Shown: positions 1 through 11,092, counted from the first letter of the stretch. The stretch: DNA of 64,000 nucleotides from Castanea sativa (GCF_040712315.1 NC_134014.1:9952244-10016243), one strand, 5' to 3'. Numbers and translations: made by a program. The notes: a model not told the origin generated them from the sequence alone.

Positions 1-184
1 AAAAAAGATAATGACATGGACGCTGATGTGGCTCAACTGGAGAGTAGCAACAATAAATGTTACACTTTAACTTTCAGATATATATAGATAAGGCTATAAA
101 GTTGTATGGTTTGGAACTTGGGCCAGAGTAGTCATTCCTAGGAGAATGCAGAGAGTTTGATTTTGTGCTTTCTAAGGGAGGGAA
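1..184. other. Unassigned sequence at window edge
   Basis: No gene, repeat border or RNA is recognisable here. The sequence runs directly into the 305-bp tandem repeat array and may belong to the same larger repeat. Confidence 0.4.
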
Positions 185-1098
185 ATGATTCCCATTGATG
201 CATGCTATACATTTATGTTGTGAATACTCTACTTTTCTTTTGTCTCGAGTGTTGCTTTCTTCCTTTTTTTCTTTTCTTTCAGTATCTTAATCTCTCTTCT
301 GATTGCTTTGGTTATCCTTAATTTTCTTCCTAATTCCCTTTCAACTTTTGCTCATTTCTCTATCTATTTCCTCATGTGTTTTTACTTAATTTCTGTGTTA
401 CTCCTTCATGGGTACTGTTCCCCTTTTTTATACCCAAAATTTGATCCCTATTTTTACCCTTTAGCCTTCATCTTTATCCATGCTTTTAATGATTCCTATT
501 GATGCATGCTATACATTCCTGTTGTGAATACTCTACTTTTCTTTTGTCTCAAGTGTTACTTTCTTCCCTTTTTTCTTTTCTTTCAGCATCTTAATCTCTC
601 TTTTGATTGCCTAGGTTATCCTTAATTTTCTTCCTAATTCCCTTTTTGCTTTTTCCTCATTTCTCTATCTATTTCCTCATATGTTTTTACTTGATTTCTA
701 TGTTACTCCTTCATGGGTACTGTTCCCCTTTTTTATACCCAAAATTTGATCCCTATTTTTACCCTTTAGCCTTCATCCTTATCCATGCTTTTAACGATTC
801 CTATTGATGCATGCTATACATTCTTGTTGTGAATACCCTACTTTTCTTTTGTCTCAAGTGTTACTTTCTTCCCTTTTTTCTTTTCTTTCAATATCTTAAT
901 TTCTCTTTTGATTGCCTAGGTTAACCTTAATTTTCTTCCTAATTCCCTTTTTGCTTTTTCCTCATTTCTCTATCTATTTCCTCATATGTTTTTCCTTGAT
1001 TTCTGTGTTACTCCTTCATGGGTATTGTTCCCCTTTTTTATACCCAAACTTTTATCCCTATTTTTACCCTTTAGACTTCACCCTTATCCATGCTTTTG
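185..1098. repeat. Tandem repeat, three copies of about 305 bp
   Basis: The phrase beginning GATTCC(C/T)ATTGATGCATG recurs near 187, 491 and 796, and each copy continues with the same pyrimidine-rich text, giving a period of about 305 bp. The three similar ORFs of 64-83 residues inside it are the repeat read in one frame. They are hydrophobic only because the DNA is T-rich, so I do not call genes. Internal tandem arrays of this sort are common in long LTRs, but no LTR border was seen. Confidence 0.85.
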
Positions 1099-1407
1099 TC
1101 CGTTGGAGGCATTCAGCCTTTTTGCATGATGCCTACTACCCATGTCAACTAGGCACCCTTTAACTATCTTCTGACCATGCTTAGTTAGACACAATCCTAA
1201 GGGGCTTCAGCTTATGCCTTATGACAAACAATCTTTCTATTTTGGGTAAAAGTCAGTTTGCCGCGGAAATACTACCTCTCTTTTTCACTAAAATGGTAAA
1301 GGCTCCTACTAATTCTCTTTGTCCTAATCCTCTAGTATGCATTAGATGGCTCCCACCTGCCCTTTCCTTATTTGGTAAAAATTCTTTCCCAACAAAGCAT
1401 ATTTCCA

Positions 1408-2091
1408 AAAGTGGTCTTGGTTGGATACCAAATTAGGCTCTTTCCCCTCTCCACCAAACTATTCCCTCTGCATCTTATTAGCAGTGGGCCCTACATCCAT
1501 TTCATTGGCTGGGTTGCAGGATGGCAGAGCCCCCCAGCCTTGCTACGTTTGACTCTTTTCTAATTTTGGCTCCTTTCTTTTTTATGCAATTCCTGCTAAG
1601 GCTATCTGTTGCTATCTTTTGTTTCTTTTCATCATTTTTCCCAGAAGGGATTTGGCTTCTCTTTCTTTTTATAAGGACACTTTGGGCTTCATGGGCTTGC
1701 TTCCTTTCATAGGGTTTTGGGCCCATTGGATGTTATTTTCTTGTTTTCAAGCAATCCTATAGAATGTCATTTTCTGACTTTGCTTTTCTTTCTCAACCTT
1801 TAGGCCATTCTCAATCCATGTTTGCTCTTTTGAAGGGCACACTTTATGGTGGCTACCTCCCTTGTTTTATTCCTCATTCAAAGGGTGGTGGGCCATCTTG
1901 GGCCTTATCCTTTATTCTTAAATTCTAACATACTCTGTTACAGACTATATCTTATTGAGTTTTTCAAGGACCTATTCTTAGGCCTTACTCCTCTTTCATA
2001 TTTAGGCCTTTGGGCTTTAAACCGACCTTAAAAAAGGGGTATCAACACACTTCACAATGTGGTTGACCTATTGAAATCTTTGAGTAAGAGA
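1408..2091. repeat. Duplicated segment, copy A
   Basis: This stretch matches 12521-13202 almost throughout: the GTGGTCT start, the AGGCTCTTTCCCCTCTCCAC text, the TTTTGGGCCCATTGGATG text and the AAAGGGG..ATCAACACAC end. Both copies finish in the same way on a piece of the last CAP-D3 exon, so the junction existed before one copy was made from the other. The conserved minus-strand frame (MGPKPY... in both copies) shows no known domain. The nature of the segment is unknown. Confidence 0.8.
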
Positions 2092-2892
2092 TAGGGCTAT
2101 AAACAAACCAAGCTGTTCATGAACAATTCGGGCTTGACTTGATAAAAAGCTCATTCATGTTCATTTGTTTACAAATAAACCAAGCTTGAGCCTTAGTTTT
2201 AGGCTTGTTTGCTAAACAAGCCAAGCTCAAGCAAAAAAAAATTGTTCATGAACAAGCTCGTGAACAATAGGATTTGATACAAAACATGCCGAGCTTAACC
2301 TTATTTATAACTTGATATATGTTTACTAAATAAACTTATTATTATGACATTGCACATATGCTTTGGAATGTTAATTTATAGCTTGTTTATTCATATATGT
2401 TTTGGAATGTTAATTTACTTAGATTTGTGAAGATTATAGTTAAACGAATGACAAATGTAGATGTAAAAATTGTATTTAGAACAGTTATTCAAGCTATAAA
2501 CAATAAATGATGATGGATGGATTTAATTATGTAAAGTTGTAATGTGAACAAATTCTAATCACGGGTGTTAGAAGCATGATAAAATGAGTATATATATGTG
2601 TGTGTGTGTGTGTATTTTTTTACTTGATTTTTGGTGATATAGCATTTGATGATGCAATATTTTTGGATCCCAAGCTAAAAAACTTGACTTGAACTTGAGT
2701 ATGAGCTTGATATTAAGCTTGAGCTTGGTTGCCAAGCCAAGCTCAAGCTTTTTGGCATTCTCACAAGCTCAAGTTCAAACATTATTTTTAGACTTGTTTC
2801 AAGCTCAAGCCAAGCTTGAGTATTTGATTTTTATTGACGAGCCAAACTCAAATACACACTACTCGGCAAAACTTGGCTCGTTTACAGCCCTA
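2092..2892. mobile_element. Non-autonomous hAT element, about 800 bp
   Basis: Terminal inverted repeats TAGGGCTATAAACAAACCAA on the left and, read in reverse, TAGGGCTGTAAACGAGCCAA on the right. Flanks GTAAGAGA (2084-2091) and CTAAGAGA (2896-2903) form a near-perfect 8-bp target duplication, and joining them restores the CAP-D3 sequence seen at 25717-25730. Length, 8-bp duplication and the TAGGG terminus fit the hAT superfamily. Subterminal regions are packed with AAGCT/CAAGC motifs in both orientations. There is no transposase frame; the ORF at 2689-2949 is repeat read through. Confidence 0.88.
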
Positions 2893-3078
2893 GTACTAAG
2901 AGACATTCTTTTGACTTTGATGAAGAAAATTAATGCCTTGTTGGTTTAAAGCTTCATCTATACTTCAATGTAAATATGCAGCTATTTTTTTTCCCTTAAA
3001 GGAAAGAAGATAACATTTATGTAGAGTAGGAGTGCACAGTACATCCGCTAAGAACTAATGTCATGGTTGTATTAGAAT

Positions 3079-3622
3079 CAGAGTGGTCGATACCGTACCG
3101 GCCAGTGCACCGGTACTGGTACACTTCTATTTTGTACCGGAAAAAATACCGGCCGTACCGGCCATATTGGCCAATTTCGAGCAATACCGGCCGGTACAGA
3201 AAAAAGCTTTTTTTTTATTTTTTTATTTTTAGTTTTGTAATTTTTGACTTTTTGTAAAGGCATAATGGTAACTTATTAGTATTATTTGTTTTCTTAGTCT
3301 GCAATGAACAACTAAGCTTTGTATTTTTTATATTGTGTTTTTTTTTCCTTTTAATTGATACTAAAGTTTAAAACTATGAATAATTTGTTCTGAATTGAGA
3401 TAATGTTTTATGATAAATTTTTATATTTACTATAATATAAGTGAAATATTATATGCTTATAAACATGGTTCTAGAGATTTTAGTGTGTGTATTATATATA
3501 TATATATATATATATAAAATAATGGTAAACCCGAAACGGTACACCGGTATTGACCGGTATTCGAAATATATCGTACCGGTGGCCAAACCAGTACAGCTTC
3601 CGGTACGATATTGACTTCCTTG
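3079..3622. mobile_element. Non-autonomous hAT-like element with TACCGG arrays
   Basis: Perfect 8-bp target duplication ATTAGAAT at 3071-3078 and 3623-3630. Ends CAGAGTGGTCGATACC and, in reverse, CAAGGAAGTCAATATCG form imperfect inverted repeats. Both subterminal zones are dense in ACCGGTAC/TACCGGCC motifs, separated by an AT-rich core with a TA microsatellite (about 3494-3516). There is no coding capacity. Related copies lie at 27461-28121 and 43173-44088. Confidence 0.87.
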
Positions 3623-3715
3623 ATTAGAATACAAGAGCAAATGCCTTTTCTCCTATTCGGTCAAAATAATAATTTTCGTTTTAAAGAAACGTTCAAGCTT
3701 TCATGCCTTGTTTCC

Positions 3716-4090
3716 TTCGACTTCAAAGTCAATGAAATTCTGTTATCCCAGGTGTATAGGGCTTTTGCTTTGGTGTGAAAAGTTCCAGTTGGTAGAATGA
3801 ATAAGCCGATATACACACTTTGGCTATTTGTTTAAGTAGGTGTGAAAGTGTGTCAGTGGAATTATTCATTTAGCTGCCAAAAGCATGACCCATATTGCAT
3901 CAATCAAGAACCAAAGTGTAATAACCACACACGGACACAGACCCATAGGTGCAATTCCACGTTTTTCATTCCTTGTTTCTATCTACTTCAAAGTCAATGA
4001 AATTCTGTTTTCCCAGTTACATAGGGCTTTTGCTTTGGTGTGAAAAGTTCCGGTTGGTAGTATGAATAAGCCAATCTACACACTTTGGCT
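3716..4090 (+). repeat. Direct duplication of CAP-D3 3'-flank text
   Basis: About 115 bp at 3718-3835 recurs at 3965-4085, including CAATGAAATTCTGTT, ATAGGGCTTTTGCTTTGG and TACACACTTTGGCTATTTG. A shorter version is at 25985-26050 downstream of the full CAP-D3 gene. It lies immediately before the RLK1 promoter. Confidence 0.8.
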
Positions 4091-4201
4091 ATTTGTTAAA
4101 GTAAGACCAAAATCTGAACCAGTAGAATTCAAGAAAAGAAAAAAGAAAAAAAAAATTCTGAACCAGTAAACAAAAATAGAAGCTGTACTGGATTATTCTA
4201 T

Positions 4202-4209
4202 CTATAAAT
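4202..4209 (+). promoter_or_regulatory. Probable TATA box of RLK1
   Basis: CTATAAAT lies about 110 bp before the RLK1 start codon in a block conserved with RLK3 (TCTATAAATT at 48088-48097). The block is also present in an orphan copy near 41500, where the TATA is changed to CTAAATTCC. Confidence 0.6.
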
Positions 4210-4318
4210 TCCTCACACCAGTAGCCAAATTCTTCATCAACCCATGCATGCAAAGTTTGCAGACACGCAATATCCCTCTCGAGACACACCCTCCGTAACA
4301 CAAACAACTACCAAAGTC

Positions 4319-7300
4319 ATGGCATTCAAAGTCTTGTTCTGTAGCCTTGCACTTTTGTTGGTTTCCTTGCTCCATTTTGCTACCTTTGCTTCCTCCACAA
4401 CTTCTCCTGTGACTGCTACAGCTGAAGTAGGTAAAGCATTTAAGGAAGCAGAAGGTCTTCTAAACTGGAAAGCCAGTCTTGACAACCAAAGCAAATCTCT
4501 CCTGTCTTCGTGGGTTGGAGACCGCCCATGCATTAATTGGGTTGGAATTACTTGCGATGACTTGGAATTGGGTGTCACTCGCCTAAACCTTTCCAGTTTT
4601 GGTTTGAAAGGTACGCTTTACAACCTTAACTTCTCTTCCTTTCCCAACCTCCATACTCTCTGTCTTTTACAAAACTCGCTTTATGGAACTATTCCTGATA
4701 GTATTGGAGACCTTTCTAGACTCACCCATCTCGACTTCTCTTACAATAATCTTTCCAGTACATTTCCTTCTAGCATTTTTAACCTTTCCAAACTTCGGTT
4801 TTTCGATTTGACTGGAAATCAGATATCAGGAAGAATTCCACCCGAGATAGGCCAAATGATAAGTCTTCAATATCTAATGGTTTCCAAGAATTTACTCAAT
4901 GGTTCCCTCCCTCAAGAAATAGGAGCATTGAGAGATCTAATTTTTCTTGCTTTAAACGGAAATAGTCTCGTAGGCCCCATCCCAGCTTCTATGGGAAGCT
5001 TGAGCAATTTATCCTTTCTTTTCCTTCATGACAACGAACTTTCGGGATCTATTCCTCGAGAAATTGGAAAGTTGGGCAACTTAACCATACTATTACTGTT
5101 AAACAACAAATTTTCTGGTTCCATACCCCGAGAAGTTGGAATGATGAGATCTCTCACTCAACTTGATCTGTCATCTAATTTTCTCACTGGTCCAATTCCC
5201 TCTTCTATTGGAAACTTGAGCGAGTTACGACAACTTTACTTTTATTTCAACAGTCTTTCTGGTTCCATACCTGAGGAATTAGGATTGCTTAAACATCTGT
5301 GGGTACTTCAATTACTAAGAAATCAACTCACGGGTCCAATCCCTGCTGCCATAGGAAAGATGGTTGAATTGTCTGATCTTAGACTACATAGAAACAAACT
5401 TTCTGGACCAATTCCAACCACGATTGGAAATTTGACCAAGCTTACCACTTTATCTTTGTACTTGAATGAACTAAGTGGTTCAATTCCCGCTTCTTTTGGA
5501 AACCTAGCTGCCTTGTCTAGCATATTTCTTCATGAAAACAAACTTTCAGGATCAATTCCATCCACTATTGGAAACTTGACCATGATCACCAGTTTGAGTT
5601 TGGGGATGAACGATCTAAGTGGTTCTGTTCCAGTGGAAATGAACAATCTCACCCGTTTGATAAATTTACAACTATCTGAAAACAATTTTGTAGGCCAGTT
5701 ACCTCCACAAATATGCCAATCTGGAACACTTGTTTACTTTGGTGCCGTTAATAACCACTTTATAGGTCCTATCCCAAAAAGCTTGAAAAACTGCAGTAGT
5801 CTCTTTCGAGTTCGGCTTGATGGAAACCATCTGATAGGAAATATAGCAAAAGATTTTGACATCTACCCGAACTTAAATTATATTGATTTGAGTAGTAATA
5901 ATCTGTATGGTGAGCTTTCATCAAAGTGGGGGCAGTGTCATAACTTGACAAACCTAAAAATCTCCAACAACAAGATTTCTAGTAGTATACCACCTGAAAT
6001 TGGTAACGCAACAATGCTAGGCGTCCTTGACCTCTCTTCAAATCATCTGGTGGGAAAGATTCCAAAGGATCTGGGGCGCTTGAAGTCATTGCTCAAACTT
6101 CTTTTGAACAATAACCAACTTTCAGGTAACATTCCTTTAGAAATTGGAATGTTGTCTGTTTTAGACCATTGTAACTTGGCAGCAAACAATCTCAGTGGCT
6201 TGATCCCCAAACAACTTGGAGAGTGCTCAAGATTATTGTTCTTGAATTTGAGCAGAAATACACTTGATGGAAGTATTCCGACTGATATAGGAAGCTTGCA
6301 GTCTCTTCAAAGTCTTGATGTTAGTAAGAATTTTCTGGTAGGAGAGATACCACGAAAGCTTGGAGGAATGAAACAGTTGGAAATCTTGAATCTCTCTCAC
6401 AATAATCTCTTTGGTTCCATTCCATCCACGTTTGGAGATAGTGTGAGCTTGACATCCATTGATATATCCTACAATGAGTTAGAGGGTCCTATTCCTAACA
6501 TCACGGCCTTCCGCAAGGCTTCAATCGCAGCATTAAAAAATAACAGAGGCTTGTGTGGCAATGTTGTTGGTTTGAAGGCATGCCCAAAAATGATTCCTAA
6601 TCGTTCATCTAAGAGGCACAACCAATTTTTGGTTATAATTTTAGTCTCTCTTTTGGGCACACTATTAATTATATTTATCATTGTAGGTGTTTTGCTTCTT
6701 TGTCCAATAGTGAAGAAAATAGAAGACAAGCCAAGAGAAACACATGACGATAATATTTTTGCAATATGGAGTTATGAAGGAAAAATGGTGTATAAAAACA
6801 TCATTGAAGCTACAGAGGAATTTGATTCCAAATATTGCATTGGAGTGGGAGGATATGGAAGTGTTTACAAAGCTGAATTGCCAACAAGCCAAGTTGTTGC
6901 CGTGAAGAAACTTCACCCACTACTTGATGGTGAGATATCCAATCAAAAAGCCTTCACAAGCGAAATTTGTGCCTTAACAAAAATAAAACATCGTAACATT
7001 GTGAAGTTGTATGGTTTTTGTTCACATCCAAAACACTCACTTTTGGTTTATGAGTTTTTGGAAAGTGGAAACTTGGTGAAGTTACTAAATAGTGAGGAAG
7101 GAGCAAAATCATTTGATTGGTTTAAGAGAGTAAATGTCATAAAAGGTGTGGCAAATGCTTTATCTTATATGCACCATGATTGTTTGCCTTCTATAATTCA
7201 TCGTGATATATCAAGTAAGAATATTTTATTGGATCAAGAATATGAGGCTCGCATCTCTGACTTCGGCACTGCTAGACTTTTGAAGCCTGATTCATTCAAC

Positions 7301-8316
7301 TGGACCTCACATGCAGGCACCTTTGGGTACATGGCTCCAGGTTAGTTTTTTTGGTTGCTTTCTCTATGTAGCTGTTGGCAATCAGTCATTTTGTTCTTTC
7401 AGAAAAATTGATATTGTGGGGGTGACGAATAATTAGAATTATCAACTTATGGACTAGATAAATGCCATTTTTGTTGTCGATGGTTTGTCAAAGGTTTCTC
7501 TCCTAATTTAATGTTTTGCTATATCAATGCTCATATTCACTACGGTCATATACGATACCTATAGTGTAAGCAGCTTTAGTTTATTATAACCTTAGGATTA
7601 GTTATTTCTTATACCATAGTTAACTCCATAGTTAAAAAAACAATTCATATAAATAAATAATTAAAAGATGTAGTAGTATATCATATGTAATATATGTAGT
7701 ATGTCGTTGATTCTATTGATAATAAATTCGAATGAGAAAGTACTAGTGCATGTCTCCCTTTTTTATTAAAAAAAAAGTCAATTGTGATATGCATAAGTCC
7801 CATGAACATTTATCCTAACAATTGATTATCATTACATTGATATATTTTACAAGTTGCATATGCACGGACCAAATTCAAGTCATGCTCATATTTTATTACA
7901 AATAGTGGAGCTGCGATTACTTTAATTAATTTTTTTCCTCTACAGAGCTTGCATACACAATGGAAGTTAATGAAAAATGTGATGTTTTTAGTTTTGGAGT
8001 ACTGACTCTAGAAATAATAATGGGAAAGCATCCAGGACATCTTACCTCATCTCTTTCATCACCAACATTTACAATCCGTGAGCTGCTATTGAAGGATGTG
8101 TTGGACCAACGACTTTCACTCCCAACGGATGAAGCTGCAAGGGAAGTGTTCTCCATTGCAAAGATTGCAATTGCTTGCTTGCACACCATTCCAAAATCTC
8201 GTCCAACAATGAGACAAGTTTCTCAAAAACTTTCAACTCAGATACCACATTTGCCAAATACATTGCAATCAATCACACTAGGAGAAGTAGTTGATCTCGG
8301 AGGCTTGATTGGATAA
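4319..8316 (+). CDS. LRR receptor-like Ser/Thr kinase, MIK2-like (RLK1)
   Basis: Two exons, 4319-7340 and 7946-8316, joined over a 605-bp GT-AG intron that splits the codon after APE of the kinase activation segment. This gives 1130 residues. Order: signal peptide about 1-26; LRRNT domain with the CINWVGITC motif; a long run of 24-residue plant LRRs of the SGSIP type to about residue 740; a GLCGN..ACPK cysteine pair; transmembrane segment about 771-795; kinase from about 823. Visible kinase residues are the GVGGYGSV loop, the Lys of VAVKK, HRD in [10 protein letters not shown], and DFG, so an active RD kinase at the plasma membrane is expected. Arabidopsis MIK2 (LRR XIIb) senses SCOOP peptides; the ligand here is not shown. 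The start at 4319 is chosen over the in-frame ATG at 4244 because the signal peptide begins there and RLK3 starts at the same point. Confidence 0.93.
7341..7945 (+). other. RLK1 intron
   Basis: Donor AG|GTTAGT and acceptor CTCTACAG|AG. The frame is restored across it to [13 protein letters not shown], the expected kinase sequence. Reading through the donor gives a stop five bases later, so splicing is required for kinase subdomains VIII-XI. The first about 150 bp are conserved in the RLK2 pseudogene at 33700-33840. Confidence 0.9.
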
Positions 8317-8449
8317 TAGCTTGTTTTGTTGGTGTTCCCTTTTTGACATGTCCTCCTCTCCTAGTAAACCATTTCATTAAGTAGTTACTGTATTGTGTTT
8401 AATTGATAAGAGTGTATCAATCAAAATGCACATTTTTGAGAATTTAGCT

Positions 8450-8455
8450 AATAAA
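8450..8455 (+). terminator. Probable polyadenylation signal of RLK1
   Basis: AATAAA about 135 bp after the stop codon, in 3' flank that is conserved with RLK3, where CTAATAAAACC occupies the same place near 52929. Confidence 0.45.
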
Positions 8456-8940
8456 ATCAAATGGTTTATATTTGAATGTGTAGCAACATTAATACTAATC
8501 AATATAATGCTCAAGAGCTATTTATGTTCTCTCAAATAAAGAAAGAGCTGTTTATAGGGTGGAGGTATAGAAGCTGAAATGACTCCATTGGAATTATTTG
8601 GAAATAACTTTGTTCAATAATAGAAAAGTAGAGTGCATGGCCTCCAGTGCCACATGATTTACCAAATGCAAATCGTCTGTTACATGGGGCAGGGACGGAG
8701 TTGTAGTTGGACGTGGGGGACAATGCCCCCCCCCCAAATTTTTTTTTTTTAAATGCTAGTATATATAATGCGTTAAATTTAGCAATTAGTTTCAATAAAT
8801 TTGCATTTTGCCCCCATTAATAATATTATTAAACTTATTGATTTAAAATTTGAAATAAATTTAACTACTCAAAAATATTAGCCCAAGAGCAAATTTAAGC
8901 CCAAACAACATCCAAAAGGACCAAAACAAACCCACGCAAG

Positions 8941-9049
8941 TATAAGTGCTAATGGGGTATGGGGGCAGGGGCCGGTTCAAGTCTCTAGGAGGGAGACTCA
9001 CACGCATATACATAGGTTAGAGGAGAATTATATCTTGTATAAAAAAAAA
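8941..9049 (+). mobile_element. tRNA-derived SINE, 5'-truncated
   Basis: Flanked by the perfect 13-bp target duplication AAACCCACGCAAG (8928-8940 and 9050-9062). It contains a pol III B-box-like GGTTCAAGTCTC and ends in TATCTTGTATAAAAAAAA. It is the same family as the minus-strand copy at 14708-14882, which retains more of the 5' end. Confidence 0.88.
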
Positions 9050-9735
9050 AAACCCACGCAAGGCACAAAATTAATTAAAAAAAAGCCTAAGCTGATTCTA
9101 ACAACTAGCCTAGGAGAACACCCACACACACCTGACATTACAATTTAGAAATAAGAGAGAGGATTTAGGCGACAACAAGACACTAAAAAAAGCAAAAACA
9201 AAAACAAAACAAAACCCTAACTTTCTAAGTGAGACCTGGGAGTGAGAAAGGCTGGGCAGCGACAACGGTAGCACAACAAGCACAGGCACGACACATCAGA
9301 GTAATAGCAGAAGCAAGAAATAGATCAACACCATGCCACCATTAGTCCATTGCCCCCAAATTTGGAATAATATCTAATCTCTCTTCTTCTTTTTTTATAT
9401 TATTATGGGAATATGAATATCTTATCTCTCTCATGTCTGAATCTCTAGCGCAAAAAATTGCTAAATTTTTTTTGGTTGATAATCTGAGTTGTGAAAGAAA
9501 AATAGAAAAAAGAGGCAGAGATGAGAGAATAGAACTCTCTACATTCTACACTTACCGAAAATATGAGAGAGAGAGAGAGAGAGAGAGGTAGAGTTCTCTC
9601 TTTAATAACGTTAAAGTAATTCTTTAAAAAAAATATATAGTTGTGACTAACACATCACATCACCCATGTGCTGTGCATTGTATTTGATAGTGTAAAATTT
9701 TGTCTGTATTCTATTCTTTTCTTTTTTTTTTCTTG

Positions 9736-11092
9736 GGTAAATTCCAAAAACCTCCCTTGAGGTTTGAGGAAATACCAAATACATCCAAAAGTTGTTGAAA
9801 ATGTCCAATTTGCTCCTAAAAAAACTGACGGCGTGTGCTGCCATTACTCTCTCCAAATTGGGAAATGTTTGTTCACTTTCTTCTTCGCATCATAACATAA
9901 ATGCTTCTCTTTGAAGCTCAATCCAGTCCAAAAGATATACACAAAACATGTATTTTGAGAAAGAACACAGAAAAAAAAAAATCACTAAACCAGTACCCAT
10001 TTTTCAAATCAAAACCTTGGAAAAATAAAAATTTACATTACATTCCAAAAACAAAAATTCTCCATCCATCAAACCAAGATCAACCCAATTAGATCTAGTA
10101 TCACACAAGGCAATCAAACATAGATCAGCTCAACCAATCAACCATCCAACATCTCACCTCAAATAGATCCGTTTACATCTCACTTCAAATAGATCCGTTT
10201 ACATCACACCTCAAATAGATCTAAAAAAATAAAATAAAATTCAAAACAAAACGCAGACCCATTGGTGAGCATCGTGTGACCCAGCAACCACCGGCCACCA
10301 CGGCACCACCCATCACTACCCACCCATAAATTTCAAACCCAAACCACTCCCACCATCAAACACCACAAGATTCACTCCTCAAACCCAAACAAACCCCAAA
10401 TTATTATATAAAGAAAAAAAAGACCCACCGTCGAGCATTGTGTGACCCAGCAAACACTATCCACCACGGCACCACCCATCACTACCCACCCATCTTCCTC
10501 AAACCCAAACTGTTCCAACCATCAGACATCACACCTCAGACCCAAACAAAACCCAAATCATAAAACTAAAAAAAATACCCATACCCACAACGGTAGCTCC
10601 ACCAAACTGACCTTGCAACCACCGTCTCCGCTCATCGTGACCCAACAATCGCCATCTACAATTCATCATGATTCGCAACCCAACCACAAAGCTTTTAAAG
10701 GCGGAGTATGGCATGAGATTTGTGGTTAAACCGGCTTTGAAACCATTCCGGTGGAGGAGTTGTTGGTCCGAGTCTGAAATTTTAGACTTGAGCTTGAGAG
10801 AGAGATATTTTTTGGCATGAAGAAAAAGAGAGAGATTTTCTGGGCGTGAAGGAGAGAGTTTTTCTGCGTGATTCGTGAGGAAGAGAGAGAGAAAATTGTT
10901 CTTTTGTGAACAGGAAGAGAGAGAAAATTGTTCTGGGCATGAAGGAGAGATTTTATTTTTTAATGTGTGATATGTGGGGCTTAAACGGCGTTACATGCCG
11001 TCTGCTTTTAACGAGCAAATTGGTCATTTTTAATAACTTTTGGACGTGTTTGGTATTTCTTCAAACCTCAGGGGAGGTTTCCGAAATTTATC
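9736..11092. mobile_element. Mutator-like element with about 110-bp inverted repeats
   Basis: Left end GGTAAATTCCAAAAACCTCC and right end, in reverse, GATAAATTTCGGAAACCTCC begin inverted repeats of about 110 bp (to about 9845 and from about 10985). Both sides are T-rich, so a 9-bp target duplication cannot be judged. The interior is CA-rich with no recognisable domain; the ORF at 10442-10729 looks like repeat translation (His/Thr/Ser/Pro). It is nested in the hAT element. Confidence 0.72.
10150..10560. repeat. Tandem duplications inside the Mutator-like element
   Basis: Three copies of a roughly 30-bp unit containing CACCTCAAATAGATC lie at 10155-10220. A roughly 165-bp block containing GTGTGACCCAGCAA and CACCACGGCACCACCCATCA occurs at about 10258-10400 and again at 10422-10560. 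Confidence 0.75.

Larger units (their letters stand above)
2067..3840 (+). pseudogene. CAP-D3 3'-end fragment, broken by two hAT insertions
   Basis: Copy of the last exon end and 3' flank of the CAP-D3 gene (source about 25705-26050). The pieces are 2067-2091 (TATTGAAATCTTTGAGTAAG), 2896-3078 (end of the reading frame plus 3' untranslated text, including the shared TTCATCTATACTTCAATG) and 3623-3840 (shared CAAGAG(C/T)AAATGCCTTTTCT and later text). Two transposons at 2092-2892 and 3079-3622 separate them. The copied frame has substitutions and no upstream exons, so it cannot make CAP-D3. It shows that the region upstream of RLK1 derives from CAP-D3 flanking DNA, just as RLK2 sits downstream of the full CAP-D3 gene. 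Confidence 0.85.

Noticed and set aside
2689..2949. 86-residue plus-strand ORF
   Set aside because: It lies mostly in the AAGCT repeat zone of the hAT element and crosses its border into CAP-D3 3' UTR text.
4244..4318. In-frame upstream ATG of RLK1, 25 extra residues
   Set aside because: It would put a polar stretch before the signal peptide, and RLK3 has no counterpart; the start at 4319 aligns with RLK3.
7341..7345. Stop right after MAPG as the true end of RLK1
   Set aside because: It is intron read-through; splicing to 7946 restores the whole kinase C-lobe.
10442..10729. 95-residue Thr/Ser/Pro/His-rich ORF
   Set aside because: It is a translation of CA-rich tandem duplications inside a Mutator-like element.
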